Origin: Butyrivibrio sp. MC2021
GTDB lineage: Bacteria > Bacillota > Clostridia > Lachnospirales > Lachnospiraceae
Reading direction: 5' to 3'
Length of the DNA: 64,000 nucleotides
Assembly (NCBI RefSeq): GCF_000621605.1
Contig: NZ_JHXX01000005.1
Coordinates: forward strand, 1 to 64,000
Both the position numbers and the translations under genes were made by a program. This document shows, piece after piece, positions 7,133 through 16,100 of this stretch. The notes beneath the pieces were generated by a model. The model saw only the letters and a list, made by a program, of their open reading frames with translations. It did no database searches and was not told where the DNA came from. The number at the start of each line of letters is the position of its first letter. Within the stretch, counting starts at the first letter, position 1.

Positions 7133-8422
7133 ATGAGTAAAATAATCTGTTCCGACGCACAGGTAATCCTGAAAAAGCGCGAGGGCCGTGAGTTTAAGGC
7201 AGGCGGAGCCTGGATATATGACAACGAGATCGACAGGATCGAGGGTAAATTCGAAAACGGAGATATCGTGGAGCTCCACGACTTTGACGGATATTTTCTG
7301 GGATACGGCTTTATCAATATGAACTCCAAGATCAGAGTTCGCGTCATGTCCAGGAAAAAGGAGAATCCTGTGAACGAGGAGCTCATCGAAAGAAGAGTCC
7401 GTGACGCCTGGAACCACAGGAAGGAAGTCATGAAGAGCTACATGCAGGAGTATCTTTCTGCTGACAGGACATCCCCCGATTACAGGCCCGGAGCAGATGA
7501 ATTTACCAGACTCTCCACAAGACTCATATTCGGAGAAGCTGATTTCCTCCCCGGAATCACCATAGACAAATTTTCAGATGTTCTTGTCATCGAGTCTCTG
7601 GCTCTTGGTACGGATCGCATGAAGGACCTTATCATCGACAAGTGCAAAAAGGTCTTTGCGGAGGACGGTGTCAAGATCCGCGGCGTATATGAAAGAAGCG
7701 ATGCCAAGGTAAGAGAGCTGGAGGGCCTTGAGAGATGCAAGGGCTTTATCGGAGAGCCCTTTGACACCAAAGTAATGATAGAGGAGAACGGCGTTAAGTA
7801 TTATGTTGACGTTGAGAACGGCCAGAAGACCGGATTTTTCCTGGATCAGAAGTTCAACAGACAGTCCATCAGAGGCCTCTGCAAGGGTAAAAAGGTTCTG
7901 GACTGCTTCACCCATACAGGTTCCTTTGCTCTGAATGCGGCGGCAGCAGGGGCCAGCTCAGTTATCGGTGTTGACGCCTCGGACCTCGGCTGCAAGCAGG
8001 CGGAGGAGAATGCGGCTCTCAACGGCCTTGAAAAGGTGGCAACATTCCAGTGCGCAGACGTTTTCGAGCTCCTTCCCGACCTGGAGAAAAAGGGCGAGAA
8101 GTTCGATGTTGTTATTCTTGATCCTCCTGCCTTTACCAAGTCCAGAGCATCCATCAAGAAGGCCGTTACCGGCTACAAGGAGATCAATCTCCGCGGTATG
8201 AGACTGGTTAAGGACGGCGGATACCTGGCAACCTGCTCCTGCTCTCATTTTATGGATGAGGAGCTCTTCCTTAAGACCATCGCCGATGCGGCAAGGGATG
8301 CCCATAAGCGCCTTAAACAGGTGGAATTCCGTCAGCAGGCAGCAGACCATCCCATTCTCTGGGGCGGAGCCGCTTCCTACTATCTGAAATTCGTGATCTT
8401 CCAGGTATGCGACGAGCTGTGA
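7133..8422 (+). CDS. Class I SAM-dependent rRNA methyltransferase, RlmI-like
   Basis: 429 residues. The N-terminal PUA-like domain (about 1-75: VILKKREGREFKAGGAWIYD) binds RNA. The central RlmI-type region has NGQKTGFFLDQKFNR. The C-terminal Rossmann domain has motif I VLDCFTHTGSFALNAAAAGA, the acidic VIGVDAS, the LDPPAF motif IV, and the catalytic-type Cys in ATCSCSHFM. The family makes 5-methylcytosine in 23S rRNA (C1962 in E. coli). AAAGGTG lies upstream of the ATG. It stands alone, divergent from the tRNA genes. The exact target base is inferred from the family only. Confidence 0.85.
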   Translation: MSKIICSDAQVILKKREGREFKAGGAWIYDNEIDRIEGKFENGDIVELHDFDGYFLGYGFINMNSKIRVRVMSRKKENPVNEELIERRVRDAWNHRKEVMKSYMQEYLSADRTSPDYRPGADEFTRLSTRLIFGEADFLPGITIDKFSDVLVIESLALGTDRMKDLIIDKCKKVFAEDGVKIRGVYERSDAKVRELEGLERCKGFIGEPFDTKVMIEENGVKYYVDVENGQKTGFFLDQKFNRQSIRGLCKGKKVLDCFTHTGSFALNAAAAGASSVIGVDASDLGCKQAEENAALNGLEKVATFQCADVFELLPDLEKKGEKFDVVILDPPAFTKSRASIKKAVTGYKEINLRGMRLVKDGGYLATCSCSHFMDEELFLKTIADAARDAHKRLKQVEFRQQAADHPILWGGAASYYLKFVIFQVCDEL

Positions 8423-8502
8423 TCTCTTGTTTATAATGCATAAATAATTGCTTAATTATTTGTTAATTTGCATATATAATTCATCGAAATTACAATTATA
8501 CT

Positions 8503-9597
8503 ATGAGTAATTCCGATGAAAAAATGCTCGATAGAGCCAAAGCAAATCTCGACAAAGAGGTCGGCGACTACCTATCCTGGAAACAGTATCTGTGGGTGGC
8601 GGCCACTCTTGGCGTGACCCATTGTTTTCTGGAAGTTTTCTATCTGTGGTTGGGCTGCACCCCAATGATCATCATCAACATAGCAAGTATTCTGAGCTAT
8701 GTTGTCAGCATTGCTTATATCCTCAAAGGTAATACGACCATCACAATATATATCATGGAGCAGGAGGTCTTTCTCCATGTTATTCTGGCGACGATTTTTC
8801 TTGGAATAGACTGCGGATACCATCTGTGGCTCTTCGGAATCTTCGCCAGTGTTTTTTTGCCCTTTTTCCTTCCGGGAGTTGAGCGAAAGCCCAGGGCTCA
8901 GATAGGGCTTTTTGCGGTGCTGGTCATTATCGCTTTTGAAGTATTGGTGTTTCTGGGAAATCACCATATGCTGCCTACGACCTATGAGCTGAAGGGGGAC
9001 ATGGCTGAATTTATTTATCATGTGAATTCTTTCCTGACCTTTGCATCCATCATGGCCTACACCTCCTTCTATAACTACAGTATGTTCCTGAAGGCAAAAG
9101 AGCTCCAGTGGGCCGCGGATCACGATTTCCTCACGGGACTTTTTAACAGACAGAAGAGTCAGGAGATCCTGTCCCAGGAGATTGAAAGTGATACTGAGGA
9201 TAAAAAGCTTTCCATCGCTATCCTTGATATAGATTTCTTTAAGCAGGTCAACGACAGCTATGGCCACGCAGCAGGGGATGCTGTGCTTCGGGGGCTGGCG
9301 GAGATATTCAGAAGCTACAAAAATAAGGGCATTATCTGCGGAAGATGGGGCGGCGAGGAGTTTATTCTTATTTCGTCGCAGCATTCCTATGAGGACTTTG
9401 TAAATGTTTTGGAGGATATCCGAAGAGAGACGGAAAATATCACTTTTACTTCAAGAAAAAATCACATGAATGTCACTGTTTCCATGGGAGCTGTGGCCTA
9501 TGAAAAGGGCATCAGCGCCGAGAAGCTGGTACACAGAGCCGACGACAGGCTCTATGAAGCCAAGGAATCAGGCAGAAACAAGGTTGTGGCCGGATAA
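8503..9597 (+). CDS. Membrane-bound diguanylate cyclase (GGDEF)
   Basis: 364 residues. About six membrane segments fill residues 25-200 (LWVAATLGVTHCFLEVFYLW; MIIINIASILSYVVSIAYIL; GLFAVLVIIAFEVLVFL; FLTFASIMAYTSFY). A GGDEF domain follows, with DFLTGLFNRQ, the metal-binding ILDIDFFKQVNDSYGH, and a GGEEF signature within CGRWGGEEFILISS, so it should be able to make c-di-GMP. No clear I-site RxxD is seen just before the signature. No Shine-Dalgarno is evident; an AT-rich TATAAT at 8475-8480 implies a very short leader. The sensory ligand is unknown. Confidence 0.85.
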   Translation: MSNSDEKMLDRAKANLDKEVGDYLSWKQYLWVAATLGVTHCFLEVFYLWLGCTPMIIINIASILSYVVSIAYILKGNTTITIYIMEQEVFLHVILATIFLGIDCGYHLWLFGIFASVFLPFFLPGVERKPRAQIGLFAVLVIIAFEVLVFLGNHHMLPTTYELKGDMAEFIYHVNSFLTFASIMAYTSFYNYSMFLKAKELQWAADHDFLTGLFNRQKSQEILSQEIESDTEDKKLSIAILDIDFFKQVNDSYGHAAGDAVLRGLAEIFRSYKNKGIICGRWGGEEFILISSQHSYEDFVNVLEDIRRETENITFTSRKNHMNVTVSMGAVAYEKGISAEKLVHRADDRLYEAKESGRNKVVAG

Positions 9598-9617
9598 TAA
9601 AGAGAAGAAATAAAAGA

Positions 9618-9646
9618 TTGTGCACAAGATAAAAGCGTGCTAGAAT
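9618..9646 (+). promoter_or_regulatory. Promoter of msrC-like and threonine aldolase genes
   Basis: TTGTGC (9618-9623), a 17-bp spacer, and TAGAAT (9641-9646). The expected start (about 9653) is the first base of a perfect hairpin at 9652-9674. Confidence 0.6.
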
Positions 9647-9651
9647 TTGGG

Positions 9652-9682
9652 GTATGAATTCATTGGATTCATACTCTTTTTT
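9652..9682 (+). terminator. Hairpin with U-run at the 5' end of the msrC transcript
   Basis: GTATGAAT/ATTCATAC is an 8-bp perfect stem with a 7-nt loop, then TCTTTTTT. It could end transcription from the GGDEF gene upstream. Because the promoter at 9618-9646 would start inside it, it could alternatively be a 5'-end stabilising or attenuating hairpin. Confidence 0.5.
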
Positions 9683-9717
9683 ACGTAATTATTTTGGATA
9701 TTTGCGAGGAAAAAACT

Positions 9718-10191
9718 ATGACAGATTACAGATTACTGACACAGCAGCTTAAGTCCCTGGCTGAGGATGAGCCCAATTTTATCCCGGTTTTATCCAACGC
9801 CTCGGCTTTGATCTATGAGAACCTTGAAGACCTTAACTGGGCAGGTTTTTACCTGATGGATAAGGGCGCTCTGCTTCTGGGACCCTTCCAGGGAAAGGTT
9901 GCCTGCATCAGAATTCCCCTGGGAAAAGGAGTCTGCGGCACAGCGGCAGGAGAGGATAGAACCCTTCTTGTGCCCAACGTCCATGAGTTCCCGGGTCACA
10001 TCGCCTGCGACGGAGCCTCCAACTCAGAGATCGTGGTTCCTATCCACAGAAAAGACGGCAAGGTCATCGGAGTTCTTGATATCGACAGCCCCAGCCTTAA
10101 CAGATTCAGCGAAGAGGACAGAGAAGGCCTTGAGAACCTGGTGAAGGCTATAGAGGACGTGACAGAGTTTGACGGAATCAGCTTTGAATGA
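9718..10191 (+). CDS. Free methionine-(R)-sulfoxide reductase, GAF fold
   Basis: 157 residues forming a single GAF domain. Family signatures are LNWAGFYLM, LGPFQGKVACIRI, GKGVCGTAA and the His/Cys-rich NVHEFPGHIACDGAS, which hold the active-site cysteines of fRMsr enzymes; NSEIVVPI and GVLDIDSP follow. The enzyme reduces free Met-R-sulfoxide using thioredoxin, a protection against oxidants (family knowledge). The start at 9718 is chosen because GAGG lies upstream; an upstream in-frame start at 9694 lacks a good site. It is 29 bp upstream of the threonine aldolase gene and probably cotranscribed. Confidence 0.88.
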   Translation: MTDYRLLTQQLKSLAEDEPNFIPVLSNASALIYENLEDLNWAGFYLMDKGALLLGPFQGKVACIRIPLGKGVCGTAAGEDRTLLVPNVHEFPGHIACDGASNSEIVVPIHRKDGKVIGVLDIDSPSLNRFSEEDREGLENLVKAIEDVTEFDGISFE

Positions 10192-10220
10192 TTTTTTGAG
10201 TAAAAAGAGGTGCGGATAAA

Positions 10221-11282
10221 ATGATATCTTTTTCAAGTGATTATACAAAGGGTGCCCATCCACAGATTCTTAAAAGGCTGGCTGAGACCAATATTGAGCA
10301 GAACCCGGGCTATGGCACCGACGACCACTGCAAAGCAGCTGCAGAGAAGATAAAAGAGGTCATCGGCATTAATGATGCCCAGGTGTTCTTTCTTGTGGGC
10401 GGAACCCAGACCAACCAGACCATAATCGACATGCTGCTTAAGCCCTATGAGGGCGTGGTGGCAGCTTCCACGGGACATATCGCAGCCCACGAGGCCGGCG
10501 CCGTCGAGTTTTCCGGACATAAGGTCCTGACACTGGACTACCGCGGGGAAGAGACGGATACAGACAAATACGGGGACAATATAGGCAAGATCTCCGCCAA
10601 GGCCCTGACAGAGCTTCTTGAGAGATTCTATGGGGATGACAACCATGAGCATATGGTGTTCCCGGGAGCGGTTTACATCTCCCATCCCACAGAGTATGGA
10701 ACTCTTTACACCAAAAAAGAGCTCACTGATATCTCCAAGGTCTGCAAACAGTATCAGATCCCTCTTTTCCTGGACGGAGCAAGGCTTGGATACGGCCTTA
10801 TGAGCCGCAGGACCGATGTGACAATCAAGGATATAGCAGAGGCTGTTGATGTGTTCTACATCGGCGGAACCAAGGTGGGAGCCCTCTTCGGAGAGGCGGT
10901 GGTGTTCACAGGGCCTGAGGCTGTAAAGCACCCAACCCCTATCATCAAGCAGCACGGAGCCCTTCTTGCAAAAGGGTGGCTTCTGGGACTTCAGTTTGAG
11001 ACCCTCTTTACAGACAACCTCTATTTTGACATCAGCAAAAATGCCATAGATATGGCGGAGCTTCTTAAGGAAGGCCTGCTTGCCAAGGGCTACAAGCTCT
11101 TCCTGGATTCTCCCACCAATCAGCAGTTTGTCATTATGGACAACGCCAAGCTTAAAGAGCTTGACGGAAAAGTGGGCTACAGCTTCTGGGAAAAATATGA
11201 TGACACCCACACTGTTATCCGCTTCGCCACAGACTGGGCCACAACTAAAGAAGATGTGGACACATTGATGTCTATATTGTAA
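10221..11282 (+). CDS. Low-specificity L-threonine aldolase family protein (PLP)
   Basis: 353 residues, the normal length for beta-eliminating lyase-type aldolases. Visible features are SSDYTKGAHP near the N-terminus, the cofactor region FFLVGGTQTNQTIIDMLL, PGAVYISHPTEYGTLYT, the Asp of LFLDGARLGYGL that pairs with the PLP ring, and the Schiff-base lysine in FYIGGTKVGALFGEA. It likely cleaves threonine or allo-threonine to glycine and acetaldehyde. AAAGAGG lies upstream of the ATG. It is the second gene of the operon with the methionine sulfoxide reductase. Confidence 0.85.
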   Translation: MISFSSDYTKGAHPQILKRLAETNIEQNPGYGTDDHCKAAAEKIKEVIGINDAQVFFLVGGTQTNQTIIDMLLKPYEGVVAASTGHIAAHEAGAVEFSGHKVLTLDYRGEETDTDKYGDNIGKISAKALTELLERFYGDDNHEHMVFPGAVYISHPTEYGTLYTKKELTDISKVCKQYQIPLFLDGARLGYGLMSRRTDVTIKDIAEAVDVFYIGGTKVGALFGEAVVFTGPEAVKHPTPIIKQHGALLAKGWLLGLQFETLFTDNLYFDISKNAIDMAELLKEGLLAKGYKLFLDSPTNQQFVIMDNAKLKELDGKVGYSFWEKYDDTHTVIRFATDWATTKEDVDTLMSIL

Positions 11283-11327
11283 ATAAGCAAAAAATTACCC
11301 TGATTAGGGCTTTTTTATGCTTATTTA
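11282..11327. terminator. Convergent terminator between threonine aldolase and GH28 genes
   Basis: Nested stem: AATAAGC/GCTTATT outside and CCCT/AGGG inside, with A-rich and T-rich flanks suiting both strands. It overlaps the stop codon of the GH28 gene. Confidence 0.7.
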
Positions 11328-12871
11328 GTTCTCGGAACGCTGTGGATCCTGTCGAAGCTCACATTCTCGCAGAACTCCATGTGTATGGAATCCACGCCCG
11401 CAGCGGGATTCTCCATGGAAATGTCTCTGAACATGACATTTTTCAGCTGGAAGCCCGGTGTGTCGAAGCCCCGAAGGTCAATGGAGGGGCAGTCGTGCCA
11501 GGTGTTGCTTCCGTTGTTGTTATCAAGATACCTGCCCAGCAGATGCATACGCTCGAACAGGCAGTTCTCGAATACCGGAGGCACGGGAGCGCCCTCTCCG
11601 TCGTCGTTGTAGCCCACGGAGTGCATCTGAACATGGGATGCGGTGATGTCTCTTACAATAATATTTCTTACGTAGCCGCCGCGCTTTTTGGTGGCCTTTA
11701 TCTCAATGCCGGACCAGGTGGGACCCATATCGCAGTCCCAGAGCCTTACATCCTCAACGCCTCCGGACATCTCGCTTCCGATGCAGAGGCCGTGGCCGAA
11801 GTGGCAGATGCTGTCAAAGACACGGATGTGCTCAGTGGGCCTGTTTATCACATTCCCCTCAGGATTTTTGCCGGATTTAATAGCCACGGAATCATCCTCT
11901 GTATAAAAATCGCAGGCATAAAGGGTGGAGTTGGTGGAGGAATCAGGATCCCAGCCGTCTCCGTTCCAGACACCCTGGGATTTGATGGTGCAGTGGTCCG
12001 TAACTATCTGGTCCGAGTAGATGAAATGCAGGTTCCAGGCCGGTGAAAAACCAAGGGTCAGGCCGTGGATCCAGATGTTCTGGCAGTTACTCATGTTGAT
12101 AAGGCGGCCTCTTGCTCTGTTAGCAAGAGTTTCCGGCTTCTCATACTCTTTTATCCGATCTCCCAGAGAGTTGATAAAGTCCTTGAGACGAACCTCCTCC
12201 AAAGAAGCAATGGACTTGCCAAGGGTGGAGCCTCCGCCTAAAATGGAGCCCTTTCCCCGGATGACCACGTTGGAGCAGTTGTAGCCCTGGGTGTGGTCCA
12301 GAAAGCCCATATTTATAAGGCTTCTGTAACATTCCATCTCATAGCCCTCAAAGCGGCTACGAATCCTGGGGAGATAGTCCTCGGGATTCACACTTCCCTG
12401 CAAAAGAGCTCCTTCCTCCAGGTAGAGTTCAGAATCGGAGTGCATATCAAGGGCTCCCGTCAGGAAATCTCCCTTGGGAATATAGACATAGCTGCCGGGG
12501 CCGCAGTCGTTAAGGGCCATCTGAATGGCAGCAGTGTTCATGGTCATGCCGTCGCCTACGGCGTTGTAGGGGGCGGCGGTTATATCAATTCTCTTTTTGG
12601 TCTTGCCGGTGCAGAAATACACTCTTCCCAGAGGCATGGGCGGCATGCCGTTTCTGGCATCCTCGGGGGTGGCCAGAAGGATCTCCACCTCATAGTCTGT
12701 CTCGGGAGTCAGCCCGGTGAGAGAAATGTGGGTCTTTTCGATGGCGTCTATGTTGGCGCCGTTCAGATTGATAAGATACCTGCAGCCGGGAACAGCCTCC
12801 AGGGGCATATCCCAGAAAATCTCAGCTTCTGTATCGGTGGTGCGATAGTCCAGTAAAAAATCGAAGTCCAT
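11321..12871 (-). CDS. Glycoside hydrolase family 28 (polygalacturonase-like), cytoplasmic
   Basis: 516 residues. Residues 1-95 look like a fibronectin-type module (TDTEAEIFWDM, ISLTGLTPETDYEVEIL). The GH28 beta-helix follows, with GDGWDPDSS, EDDSVAIKSGKN (the Asp pair), FGHGLCIGSE (the catalytic His) and IKATKKRGGYVRNI (Arg/Lys binding the uronate). No signal peptide is present, so it probably acts on imported oligogalacturonides inside the cell. The start at 12871 is chosen because AGGAAAGG-like bases lie 5 nt upstream; the frame is open to 12922. No transporter or regulator is adjacent. Exo or endo mode is not decidable here. Confidence 0.87.
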   Translation of the reverse strand: MDFDFLLDYRTTDTEAEIFWDMPLEAVPGCRYLINLNGANIDAIEKTHISLTGLTPETDYEVEILLATPEDARNGMPPMPLGRVYFCTGKTKKRIDITAAPYNAVGDGMTMNTAAIQMALNDCGPGSYVYIPKGDFLTGALDMHSDSELYLEEGALLQGSVNPEDYLPRIRSRFEGYEMECYRSLINMGFLDHTQGYNCSNVVIRGKGSILGGGSTLGKSIASLEEVRLKDFINSLGDRIKEYEKPETLANRARGRLINMSNCQNIWIHGLTLGFSPAWNLHFIYSDQIVTDHCTIKSQGVWNGDGWDPDSSTNSTLYACDFYTEDDSVAIKSGKNPEGNVINRPTEHIRVFDSICHFGHGLCIGSEMSGGVEDVRLWDCDMGPTWSGIEIKATKKRGGYVRNIIVRDITASHVQMHSVGYNDDGEGAPVPPVFENCLFERMHLLGRYLDNNNGSNTWHDCPSIDLRGFDTPGFQLKNVMFRDISMENPAAGVDSIHMEFCENVSFDRIHSVPRTK

Positions 12872-13032
12872 AGAAGTCCTTTCCGTAGCAAAACAAGCAG
12901 TGATGTGCATCTGAGAATACAAGTTCTATGTTAAATCATACCGTTGCCGGCGCCATAATTCAAATGATAAGTTTATAAAATTCAGAAGTTTAAAATAATC
13001 AGTAAATAAGCGGATTTTAGGGCTTTTGACGG

Positions 13033-13061
13033 TTGACGTTACAGCAGTTGCGGCATAAAAT
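13033..13061 (+). promoter_or_regulatory. Promoter of the giant secreted protein gene
   Basis: TTGACG (13033-13038), a 17-bp spacer and TAAAAT (13056-13061), about 43 bp ahead of the start codon. Confidence 0.7.
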
Positions 13062-13103
13062 TAGTATGTTTGATAACATATTTTATTAAGGGAGAAATTG
13101 TGT

Positions 13104-16100
13104 ATGAAAAGAAATTTTATGGGAAAATTTCTTGGCTTGACCCTGGCTGCCGTTATGGCTGTTTCGTCAAGTGTCCCTTCATTAGCGGCTGAGGAGCTTT
13201 CTGAATTCGCCTCAGAGGAAGCCGTTTATGAGGAAGTTCTGGAAGAAATCCCGGAAGAAGAAAATGAAGAACCCGAAGCTGAGGCTGAGGAGGATTATCA
13301 GGAGCCCGAGGATACTCAGGAAGAGGAATCCGAGGATGTTCAGGAAGAGGAGGCTGTTTCCGAAGAGGCTGTTTCCGAAGAGGCTGTTTTGACAGAAGAG
13401 CCTGAGGCACCTTCAGAGGAGCCTGAACAGAATCCCGCAGAAGAGCCTTCTCTTGAGCCCGAGGAGGAGAGCACCTGGGCCAATGAGGAATATACCTTTG
13501 TCTATCACGACAAGACCAAGACCAAGGACTATCAGGAGAAAAAGACTTATACCTTCGCCGATAAGGATCAGGAGCTTGCAGCTTCTTTTATCAAGACAGG
13601 TTATAAGATAACAGGCTGGACCTACAAATATGCCAAGGGCATGCTTGAGAGCGGAGCCACTGTTGATGACGTGGTTGCTCTGGCAGATGCAAACAAGGAT
13701 ACCAAGATCGATCTTTATACCAACTGGGATCAGATCCGGTATTCTATCGTTTTCTATGGTTCAGACGGAAAACAGCTGGAGTTCCAGCCTGAGGGATACA
13801 CAGGAATCAAGTACACAGATTCCGTTGATTTTACTTCCGCTGCAAAGCAGATCAGTAAAACCCTTCCCGAGGGCGTTGCCGTAGTTGGATTTTCCAAGAG
13901 CAATACCGGCAAGGTTGAATATGCCCTTGGCAAGAAGTTCAGCAAGCTCATGAACACAGAGGGCGAGATCGTTCTTTACCCTGTTCAGGGTGCAGGCGAG
14001 TACTCCATCAACTATGAGCTGGAGGATGGCGAACTTTCCAAGGAAGTTATATCCTACATGCCCGGCAAAAGAGTTGTACTTCCTACAGCTAAGAAGACCG
14101 GCTACAGATTCCTGGGCTGGGAGCCTGAAGATGACATTGACAGCACTATCTTCGAGACCAAGACTGTCAAGGACTACGATGGCGAGAAGCATGAGGTAGT
14201 GGTTGCTCTCAAGAAGACAGCCAAGTCCGCCGTTAATCTCAAGGCCATCTTTGAGCCCATCAGATTCACACTTTATATCGATCCCAACGGAAAGGGCGTT
14301 GTTGACGGAGAGACAGCCCTTAAGAAAAAGATGAAGGTTGGTGTATTTGATTACGAGGGCACTCTTATAGAAGAGGGCAAATACCTTCCTGAATCACCTG
14401 AGAAGAGAGGAAGCATCTTCATTGGATTCTCACTGGATCCCAAGGCAACAGCGGAAAAGGGTGAGTTCGTTTCCGGAGATGACCTTTCAGCTCTTACAAC
14501 CAAGAAAAGTGCTACACTTTACTGCATTTGGGAGAAGATTCCTTACGAGATCATGTACCTGAATGAGGTTGTAATCATCGACTCAAAGTCATTTAATGAA
14601 GAAGAAAAACTCTATGATTACTCTTTTAACTGCATAGATGAAGAGGCAGGAGAATTCGCCAAGGTTGAGACAATCTATTACGGCAGCAGCTATTCTCTCA
14701 AGCCCATCCAGATTCCCGGATGTACATTTATGAAGTGGGCAGTGGAGGAGCTTAATGATGCTTCACTGGTAGTTGACAAGAATACAGGAAAAGTTTCCAA
14801 GGTAAAAGCAGACAATGAGAGCAGCTTTGTTGTTCGTGGTTTCTATACTGAAAATGCCTGCAAGATCAAGTTCAATACAAACGGCGGAACCTATACAGAG
14901 AACAAAGTTACCAAAAAAGGCGCTGTTTCACTTATCGAAGGTTATGCAAAGCCTTTCACCAACCCTGACGAGATCTATTCAGCAATGGACAAGTTTGAGA
15001 ACGGTCTTAGCAGAACAGGTTACACCCTCAAGGGCCTTTACCTTGACGCCAAGGGCAAAAAGCCTGTACCGGCAGACCTTCGCGGACTTTCCAAGAAGCT
15101 CAACGGCACTGTTACAATCTACGCAGTATGGCAGAAGGGCAATGCTCCCAAGAACGTAAATTCTGCTGCATTTGAGGAAGAGACCTCTGAGGAGGAGACA
15201 CCCGGTGAGGAGACTCCCGGAGAGGAAACTCCGGGCGAGGAAACACCCGGTGAAGAAACACCCGGCGAAGAAACTCCCGGGGAGGAGAATCCTGCGCAGA
15301 CTGCTACATATAATGTGAAATTCCATATCGATGGACTTACATTTACAGCTGCAGTGGAATATGACAGCAAAGATCCTGAGAAGCAGTCCACCATTGAGGA
15401 TGCAAGACTTATTGCCGCTAAGGAGGATGATGAAAATTATCTTCTTAAGTGGATCTACAAAAACGGATATGACGATTTCTGGTTTTATGACGAGGCATGC
15501 ACACAGGAAGCGGATATGAAGGCTGTTGTGTCTGACAACCTTGAGCTTTTCGGCAAGTGGGTCAATGTCACCGACTGGGAGGATGAAGTATATACCTTCG
15601 TATTCCATGAGAATAACGGCGGCAAGAATCGCACCGTAAAGAAGACTTATAATTTCGAAAACGCAGATGATATCATCGGTGAAGGCACAGAATCTTTCAG
15701 CAAAAAGGGATATACTCTTGATGGCTGGAGAACAAAGGATGAGGAGTGGCATTTTGAGAAAAATTCTACAGCTACTGAACTCATAGGCTTTGCACACAGA
15801 AAAACTCTTCATCTTTATGCTGAATGGAAACCGATCAGCTATACAATGAAGTTCTACTACAGCGATGGCAAAGAGTTTGAGACTCAGCCTACACACTGCT
15901 TTGAATACTTTTCTACTGAACCGGTTTTCAGTTATGAGGATGTGATTGATTTCACTGCTGCAGCAGATTATTTAAATGATTATTATGACGCAGGAACCGC
16001 TATTGTAGGTTTCTCCAAGACAATGGGCGGCAAGGCAGACTTTGCTGTAGGAAAGAAGTATAGAGGCTGCTACGATAAAGAGGGAGAACTGGCACTTTAT

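Noticed and set aside
10233..11210. Long minus-strand open frame (about 325 codons) opposite the threonine aldolase gene
   Set aside because: Mirror of a well-supported PLP enzyme; no start signal and no recognisable protein features. Similar antisense frames at 8572-9384, 14979-15896 and 28273-29091 rejected for the same reason.
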